Part shown: piece after piece, positions 53,521 to 58,725 of the stretch
Layout of the letters: every line of letters begins with the position of its first letter
Numbering within the stretch: position 1 is the first letter of the stretch
Assembly (NCBI RefSeq): GCF_015762685.1
Contig: NZ_PEHF01000018.1
Coordinates: 1-58,725 of the forward strand
DNA from: Candidatus Symbiopectobacterium sp. 'North America'
GTDB lineage: Bacteria; Pseudomonadota; Gammaproteobacteria; Enterobacterales; Enterobacteriaceae
DNA: 58,725 nt
Reading direction: 5' to 3'
The notes under the pieces: model-generated
Seen by the model: only the letters and a program-made list of their open reading frames with translations
Told to the model about the DNA's origin: nothing
Databases searched by the model: none
Made by a program: the position numbers and the translations under genes

Positions 53521-53850
53521 TATAACAGTTCCTACTTGGCAGAGCGTAAGATGAGAAAATGAAATGCATTGACCTCAGCCAGCAACAAATAAGCACAACC
53601 TGCTCCTTGTGCGGTCTCTTTTGTCTCCGCGTTCTCGATTTGGCATTGCGCTTCTCGCGTTACTTTGCCCATGTTCCACGCACCACCTTCTCTTTGTCCG
53701 GCTCCCTTTTTATCATAACTTCCTCACTGAATCGAAACTTCCTTAATCCCGTAGTGTAACTTCAGATATTAATCGGAACAGTTAACCCTTTTTGCTGTGA
53801 TATTCGCCAATGGTGAAAGGGGATTCTCAGGAGATAATAGGTATAGCGGC
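53521..53850. other. rcsD upstream region
   Basis: About 330 bases between rcsD and the MicF terminator on the minus strand. No gene is supported. It should carry the rcsD promoter. Confidence 0.5.
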
Positions 53851-53909
53851 AAAAAAAGCCGGTAAAAACCGGCTAAAGGATCGGATATTGGGAAATAAAT
53901 GATGATAGC
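53851..53909 (-). ncRNA. micF: MicF small RNA
   Basis: The minus strand gives a 59-nt RNA beginning GCTATCATCATT, identical to the conserved 5' seed of MicF that pairs with the ompF leader. It ends in a perfect Rho-independent terminator (AGCCGGT-loop-ACCGGCT then seven T). TAAAAT about 8 bases upstream can serve as the -10. Position and strand match E. coli, where micF lies upstream of rcsD in the same direction. It is shorter than the 93-nt E. coli RNA because the middle is trimmed. Its usual divergent neighbour ompC is absent; menF is next. Confidence 0.85.
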
Positions 53910-54112
53910 AACGCCATTTTACCGCGTTGTGTTCGCCGCTTTTGTCGATTGATGCGATTAATTATTGTACGATAGCATCCATAATGCGCGGCACCCGTTT
54001 GTTGTTGTGCTTGTTTACAATGATTTAACCCTAGATAGCACGGAAGCCTGTCTCACATCATCCGTTTTTTGCCGTATAATCCCGTGCTTTACGTTTAAGC
54101 TTTGGGGTAAGG

Positions 54113-55453
54113 GTGAAACAACTTTCTCACTTGTTGCGTCGTATGCAGCAGGTATTGCGTGAACCGCAGCCAGCATTGCCGGGAAGCCGACAACTCGTCG
54201 TCTCTTTGTCCATGGATGTCGCGGAGGCAGAAGAGAGTGAGCCGTCATTGTTGCCCTGGTTGGCCACCCAGCCCGTTTATCCCCAGTTTTACTGGCAGCA
54301 CCGGCAGGAGCCGGAAGAAGCTGCCGTGTGCGGTATCGTACGCGGTTTTCGCCATATCAGTGATGCCGAAGGTTTTTTTCAGCGTTATAGCTGTGCGCCG
54401 GATGTGCGTGTCTGGGGTCTCAATGGCTTTGAGCGTACCACTGTGGAAGGGGGAGAGTCGGCTGACTATCTCTTTTTACCGCGCGTTGAAGTCATTCGTC
54501 AGGGCAATCAACTGAGCCTTAAGGTGAATCTGTTCAGTGAAACCTCATTGCAGTCGGATGCCGATGAAGCCGCCGCGTTTATCAAATTCCTGTTGCCCGC
54601 GCATCCCATTGCGCCGCTGACCAGTCGCATTGTGGCGCAAGAGCATCAACCTTCGCGGGAAGGGTGGGTTAGCATGCTCGAACAGGCACTGGCGAGTATT
54701 GCCGCCGAAGAAATGGAAAAAGTGGTTTTGGCGCGCTGTACCACGCTGACGTTGTCTCAGCCGCTGCGCGCGGCAAGTATAATGGCGGCCAGCCGCGCCG
54801 CCAATCATTGCTGCTTCCACTTTATGCTAGCCCACAATGCTGAACAGGCCTTTATGGGCTTCAGTCCTGAGCGCCTTTACTTACGCCAGGGGACCACCCT
54901 GAACACGGAAGCGCTAGTCGGAACGGTCGCCAGCGATGACAATGACCGCACTGCTGAGACGCCCGCGCAGTGGTTGATGAACGACAGAAAAAACCAGTGC
55001 GAAAACCAATTCGTGGTGGACGATATCAGCCAACGATTGCAGCAATTCGCCGCCACGTTAGATGTTATGCCCCCGGAAGTGATAAAGTTGCGTAAAGTGC
55101 AACATTTGCGCCGCGCGATCCGTACCACGCTGCATCAGGCTTCTGATACTGCCTGCCTGAATGATTTACAGCCGACTGCGGCGGTGGCTGGGTTGCCCCG
55201 TCAGGTAGCCCGTGCGTTTATTCGTCAGGTCGAGCCGTTTACGCGCGGCTGGTATGCTGGTTCTGCCGGTTATCTTTCACTGGCGCAGGCCGAATTTTGC
55301 GTTGCCTTACGTTCAGCAGAGATCAATGGCGATAAAATCAACCTTTATGCCGGTGCTGGCATTTTGCCGGGATCTGATCCAGAGGAAGAATGGGTCGAGC
55401 TGGATAACAAAGCGGCTGGATTAAAGACGCTATTCGACGGCGAAGTGTCATAG
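54113..55453 (+). CDS. menF: Isochorismate synthase MenF
   Basis: The 446-residue chorismate-utilising enzyme makes isochorismate for menaquinone. Conserved segments are EKVVLARCTTLTLSQPL (catalytic Lys), TEALVGTVASD, LQPTAAVAGLPRQVARAFI and AGAGILPGSDPEEEWVELDN. The start is GTG 54113 close behind GGGGTAAGG. It is the first of menF-menD-menH-menB. The frame is open, but the next gene is broken. A minor oddity is Cys in KNQCENQ where E. coli has Arg. Confidence 0.93.
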   Translation: MKQLSHLLRRMQQVLREPQPALPGSRQLVVSLSMDVAEAEESEPSLLPWLATQPVYPQFYWQHRQEPEEAAVCGIVRGFRHISDAEGFFQRYSCAPDVRVWGLNGFERTTVEGGESADYLFLPRVEVIRQGNQLSLKVNLFSETSLQSDADEAAAFIKFLLPAHPIAPLTSRIVAQEHQPSREGWVSMLEQALASIAAEEMEKVVLARCTTLTLSQPLRAASIMAASRAANHCCFHFMLAHNAEQAFMGFSPERLYLRQGTTLNTEALVGTVASDDNDRTAETPAQWLMNDRKNQCENQFVVDDISQRLQQFAATLDVMPPEVIKLRKVQHLRRAIRTTLHQASDTACLNDLQPTAAVAGLPRQVARAFIRQVEPFTRGWYAGSAGYLSLAQAEFCVALRSAEINGDKINLYAGAGILPGSDPEEEWVELDNKAAGLKTLFDGEVS

Positions 55454-55560
55454 TTTTGTTTTATCTTTGTTGTGCAAAGTGCGGGTTTATATCAAAGTCA
55501 GCCTCATGAAAAAAAATATAATAAGCGGCATATCCTGAAATCAGAGCAGTCGAGTCCAGC

Positions 55561-57290
55561 ATGTCAACAAGTGTATTTAATCGTCGCTGGGCCACATTAT
55601 TGCTTGAGGCGTTGACTCGTCATGGCGTTCGCCATATTTGCATCGCGCCGGGCTCGCGCTCAACACCGTTAACGCTGGCTGCGGCTGCGCATGCCTCGGT
55701 AATCTGCCATACCCATTTCGACGAACGTGGGCTGGGCCATCTTGCGCTTGGCTTAGCCAAGGCATCGCGCGAACCGTGGCGATCATTGTGACGTCGGGTA
55801 CGGCAACGGCCAATCTTTATCCGGCGATCATTGAAGCTGAGTTGACCGGAGAGCGGCTGGTGGTGCTGACTGCCGATCGCCCGCCGGAATTGATTGACTG
55901 TGGGGCCAATCAGGCCATTCGCCAGCAGGGTATGTATGCGTCTCATCCTACTCAGGTACTCAATCTTTCGCGCCCGACGCCGGATTTGCCCGCACGCTGC
56001 CTGGTGTCGGCGATCGATGGAGCGGTGGGGGAATTAACCCACGGCGCCTTGCATATCAACTGCCCTTTTGCTGAACCGCTGTATGGCACCGATGACGACG
56101 ATTTGTATCAGGACTGGCTGGCTACATTGGGCGGATGGTGGCAAACGCGCGCGTCCTGGCTGCGGGTAGCACATCCAACGGCGGTCGCAGTGGAGCCCGA
56201 TTGGCCGCTGTGGCGTAAAAAGCGCTGTGTGGTTCTGGTGGGCCGGGTGACCGCGCAAGAAGGGGCACAACTGACGGCATGGGCGGAAACGTTAGGTTGG
56301 CCGTTGATTGGCGATGCCCTATCGCAAACCGGCCAACCGTTGCCTTATGCGGATTTGTGGCTGGCGCATCCGACCGCTGCGCAGCAATTGCAGGCAGCCG
56401 AAGTGGTATTGCAATTTGGTGGTAGTCTGACTGGAAAACGCGTGTTGCATTGGCAGGAGCACTGCTGCCCGCAAGAGTTCTGGCTGATTGACCCGATGTC
56501 GGGGCTGCTCGATCCTGCCCATCATCGCGGGCGTCGTCTGGTGGCTCCCGTCAGTGACTGGCTTAACGCTCATCCGGCGCAGGAGCAGGCACCGTGGGCG
56601 CGCGGATTGTCGGCGTGCGTAGAGGCGGTCCGTGATTATGTGGCCGCGCGGTTGGCGGGACCCTTTGGTGAAGCGCCATTGGCACACCGTGTGGCGGCGC
56701 TGCTACCGCCAAATCGTCAACTGTTTGCGGGCAATAGTCTGGTGATTCGCCTGATCGATGCATTGGCGCAGTTACCGAGTGCTTATAACGTGTATGGCAA
56801 TCGCGGTGCCAGCGGCATTGATGGCCTGATCGCAACGATGGCGGGAGTCCAGCGGGCAAACGGGTTACCGACGCTGGGGATTGTGGGCGATCTCTCCGCG
56901 CTATACGACATGAACTAGCTGGCGTTGCTGCGCCAGGCACCGGCTCCACTGGTGCTGATGGTGGTGAACAACAACGGCGGACAGATTTTCTCTTTGTTGC
57001 CGACGCCTGCTCGGGCGCGAGAAGCTTTTTATTCCATGCCGCAAGATGTGGAGTTTAGCCACGTTGCTGCCATGTTCGTACTGAACTACGTGCGTGCGGA
57101 AAGCTGGCAACAGATGAGCGAAGCCACGGCGGCCTGCTGGGCACAAGGTGGCGTAACCTTGCTGGAGGCCGCCGTCGAAGCCAAGGCGGGGGCTGACACG
57201 CTCAATCAACTCGCGACTCAGGTTGCCAGCGGTGAGATTGAAACACAGTTGGAAAGCGACATTGCCCGTTTAGAACCGCTCCCGCTATGA
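55561..57290 (+). pseudogene. menD: SEPHCHC synthase MenD, frameshift plus nonsense
   Basis: MenD is the ThDP-dependent enzyme that joins isochorismate and 2-oxoglutarate. The start [20 protein letters not shown] and [17 protein letters not shown] match. A one-base loss near 55775 turns [20 protein letters not shown] into [12 protein letters not shown]. The frame then runs on until TAG at 56916 (ALYDMN-stop-LALLRQ), where a Ser or Ala codon is expected. The C-terminal ThDP part (VVNNNGGQIFSLLP) continues to TGA at 57288. Two independent lesions make MenD non-functional. The stop overlaps the menH start. Confidence 0.93.
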
Positions 57291-58108
57291 GTGCTGGTCC
57301 CGCCATGAGCTTGCACTGCCTGCGTATTGCACCTCCAGATGTTACACCAGAGACACCCTGGCTGGTGCTGTTGCATGGGTTGCTTGGTTGCGGTGATGAT
57401 TGGCAGGCGCTGTGCCCGCTGTTGCCAGAGTGGCCCATTCTGCAAGTGGATTTACCGGGTCATGGCGCTTCGACGTGCGTGCGTGTCCGTGATTTCAGCG
57501 AGATGCGCCAGCAGTTGGCACTGACATTGCGTGCGCAGGGCATCATGCGTTACTGGCTGATTGGCTATTCGTTAGGTGGGTGTATCGCAATGGATTTCGC
57601 GGCCTCTTGCGCAGGGGAAGTGGCGGAAGGATTACGTGGCCTGTTAGTGGAAGGCGGCAACCCTGGATTGCAGGAAGATACTGAGCGTCAGGCGCGCATG
57701 GAGCACGATGCGCGCTGGGCGTGGCGTTTTCGCCATGAGCCCTTATCCGTGGTGCTGGCTGACTGGTATCGTCAGGTCGTGTTTGCGGATTTGGATGATG
57801 AAACGCGCCAGACGTTAGTATCCCTGCGCAGTCGCAACGATGCCGTTGCCGTGGCAGATATGCTGGAAGCCACCTCGTTAGGCCGGCAACCGTGGTTAGT
57901 GGATGCGGTGCGTCGTTGCGGTTTTCCCTTTGGTTATCTGTGTGGCGCGCAGGATCAAAAATTTCAGGCTATTGCCCAGACATATCGCTTGCCGCTGTTG
58001 TCGGTTGCGCGGGCGGGCCACAATGCGTACCGTGCCAATCCGGCAGGCTATGCACAACAGATACGTAGGTTTATCACTTTGCCCGACGCCGCACAGGCGC
58101 AGGGCTGA
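57287..58108 (+). CDS. menH: SHCHC synthase MenH
   Basis: The 273-residue alpha/beta-hydrolase catalyses pyruvate elimination to SHCHC. The Ser nucleophile is in LIGYSLGGCIAMDF, the oxyanion region in VLLHGLLG, the family segment VEGGNPGLQ is present, and the catalytic His is in ARAGHNAYRANPAGY. ATG 57287 overlaps the menD TGA; ATG 57305 aligns better with the E. coli start. The frame is open, but the gene is upstream of broken menB. Confidence 0.92.
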   Translation: MSAGPAMSLHCLRIAPPDVTPETPWLVLLHGLLGCGDDWQALCPLLPEWPILQVDLPGHGASTCVRVRDFSEMRQQLALTLRAQGIMRYWLIGYSLGGCIAMDFAASCAGEVAEGLRGLLVEGGNPGLQEDTERQARMEHDARWAWRFRHEPLSVVLADWYRQVVFADLDDETRQTLVSLRSRNDAVAVADMLEATSLGRQPWLVDAVRRCGFPFGYLCGAQDQKFQAIAQTYRLPLLSVARAGHNAYRANPAGYAQQIRRFITLPDAAQAQG

Positions 58109-58159
58109 TTATCTCTCTGCCACGGTAGCGCCCTGGCACCCTATGAAGGAAGGAACACC

Positions 58160-58690
58160 ATGCTTTATCCGAGTAAAGAGCTGCTGTATGCCCCGGTTGA
58201 ATGGCACGATTGCAGCGGTGATTTTGTCGATATTCTCTACCACAAATCGACGGACGGCATTGCCAAAATCACCATTAACCGCCCACAGGTGCGCAATGCG
58301 TTCCGTCCGCTGACAGTAAAAGAGATGCTCCAGGAGTTGGAAAATGCCCGCTACGATGACGGTATCGGCGTGATTATTCTTACCGGTGCCGGTGACAAAG
58401 CGTTCTGTTCCGGTGGCGATCAGAAAGTGCGCGGCGATTACGGAGGCTATCAGGATGACAGCGGCGTTCATCACCTCAATGTGCTGGATTTCCAGCGTCA
58501 GATCCGTACCTGTCCGAAACCGGTTGTGGCGATGGTTGCAGGTTACTCCATCGGTGGTGGTCATGTGCTGCACATGATGTGCGATCTGACCATTGCCGCA
58601 GAAAATGCGATTTTCGGGCAAACCGGTCCGCGCGTCGGCTCCTTTGACGGCGGGTGGGGGGCTAATGAGATGGTCACCCCCACCCTGTAG
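58160..58690 (+). pseudogene. menB: DHNA-CoA synthase MenB, 3'-truncated
   Basis: The first 167 or so residues match MenB almost exactly ([60 protein letters not shown]). The match stops after GSFDGGWGA at about 58662. The frame then reads [12 protein letters not shown] from unrelated DNA. Some 118 C-terminal residues, including the catalytic and oligomerisation parts, are lost. AAGGAAGG precedes ATG 58160. The break may be an insertion element or a deletion; the window ends 63 bases later, so I cannot tell. Confidence 0.92.
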
Positions 58691-58717
58691 CGGTACGCTG
58701 ACAGGGTGTTTTTCTTT
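58681..58717 (+). terminator. Terminator-like hairpin just after the menB break
   Basis: CACCCTGT-AGCG pairs with CGCT-(G)-ACAGGGTG around a 3-base loop and is followed by TTTTTCTTT. It lies in the foreign DNA joined to menB. Such hairpins occur near ends of insertion sequences, but no terminal inverted repeat can be checked within the window. Confidence 0.6.
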
Positions 58718-58725
58718 CAGGAGAG

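Overview
This is chromosomal DNA of an Enterobacterales bacterium, most likely in or near the Pectobacteriaceae (Dickeya, Pectobacterium, Brenneria, Lonsdalea and Sodalis relatives). The evidence is E. coli-like gene order, an ERIC repeat, a glycoside hydrolase family 28 (pectin-type) gene and a type VI secretion (T6SS) VgrG module. The genus is inferred from family resemblance only.

Layout. Positions 1-29.8k follow the E. coli hha-to-qmcA segment: hha, tomB, acrB, acrA, acrR, mscK, rsmS, priC, ybaN, apt, dnaX, ybaB, recR, htpG, adk, hemH, ybaL, ushA, ybaK, ybaP, ybbJ, qmcA. Extra pieces are a zinc-regulated L31B/L36B ribosomal gene pair between tomB and acrB, a decayed unknown membrane protein between adk and hemH, and a GH28 gene after ushA. 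Positions 30-38.8k are accessory: a chemoreceptor remnant, then a T6SS VgrG module (VgrG, DUF4123 adaptor, Tle1-like lipase, two DUF2931 lipoproteins, PAAR, Sel1 lipoprotein). Positions 39.1-58.7k return to core genes: yfaE, nrdB, nrdA, ubiG, gyrA, rcsC, rcsB, rcsD, a MicF small RNA, then menF, menD, menH and a truncated menB.

The dominant feature is gene decay. I count 17 broken or truncated genes: rpmJ2, acrR, mscK, the adk-hemH membrane protein, ushA, GH28, ybbJ, the chemoreceptor, the Sel1 lipoprotein, both DUF2931 genes, the Tle effector and its 3' fragment, the DUF4123 adaptor, vgrG, menD and menB. Lesions are a mix of in-frame TAA, TAG and TGA, 1-2 base indels, a 10-bp duplication, internal deletions and a truncation. 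This mix argues against codon reassignment and against homopolymer sequencing error as the only cause; it fits a lineage undergoing recent genome reduction or host restriction. Core information-processing genes (dnaX, recR, adk, gyrA, nrdAB, rcsBCD) are open, but HtpG and GyrA each carry a change at a strongly conserved residue.

Expected consequences (inference): acrAB may be derepressed, because AcrR is broken while its operator is intact. Menaquinone synthesis is probably lost (menD and menB broken, menF and menH open), while ubiG is intact. The T6SS module is dead as a unit although its PAAR gene is open. I did not find a convincing undescribed system. The most informative signals are the MicF gene without an adjacent ompC, the duplicated effector-end/immunity unit, the REPIN-like repeats (one read into the rsmS frame), and the two conserved-site substitutions.
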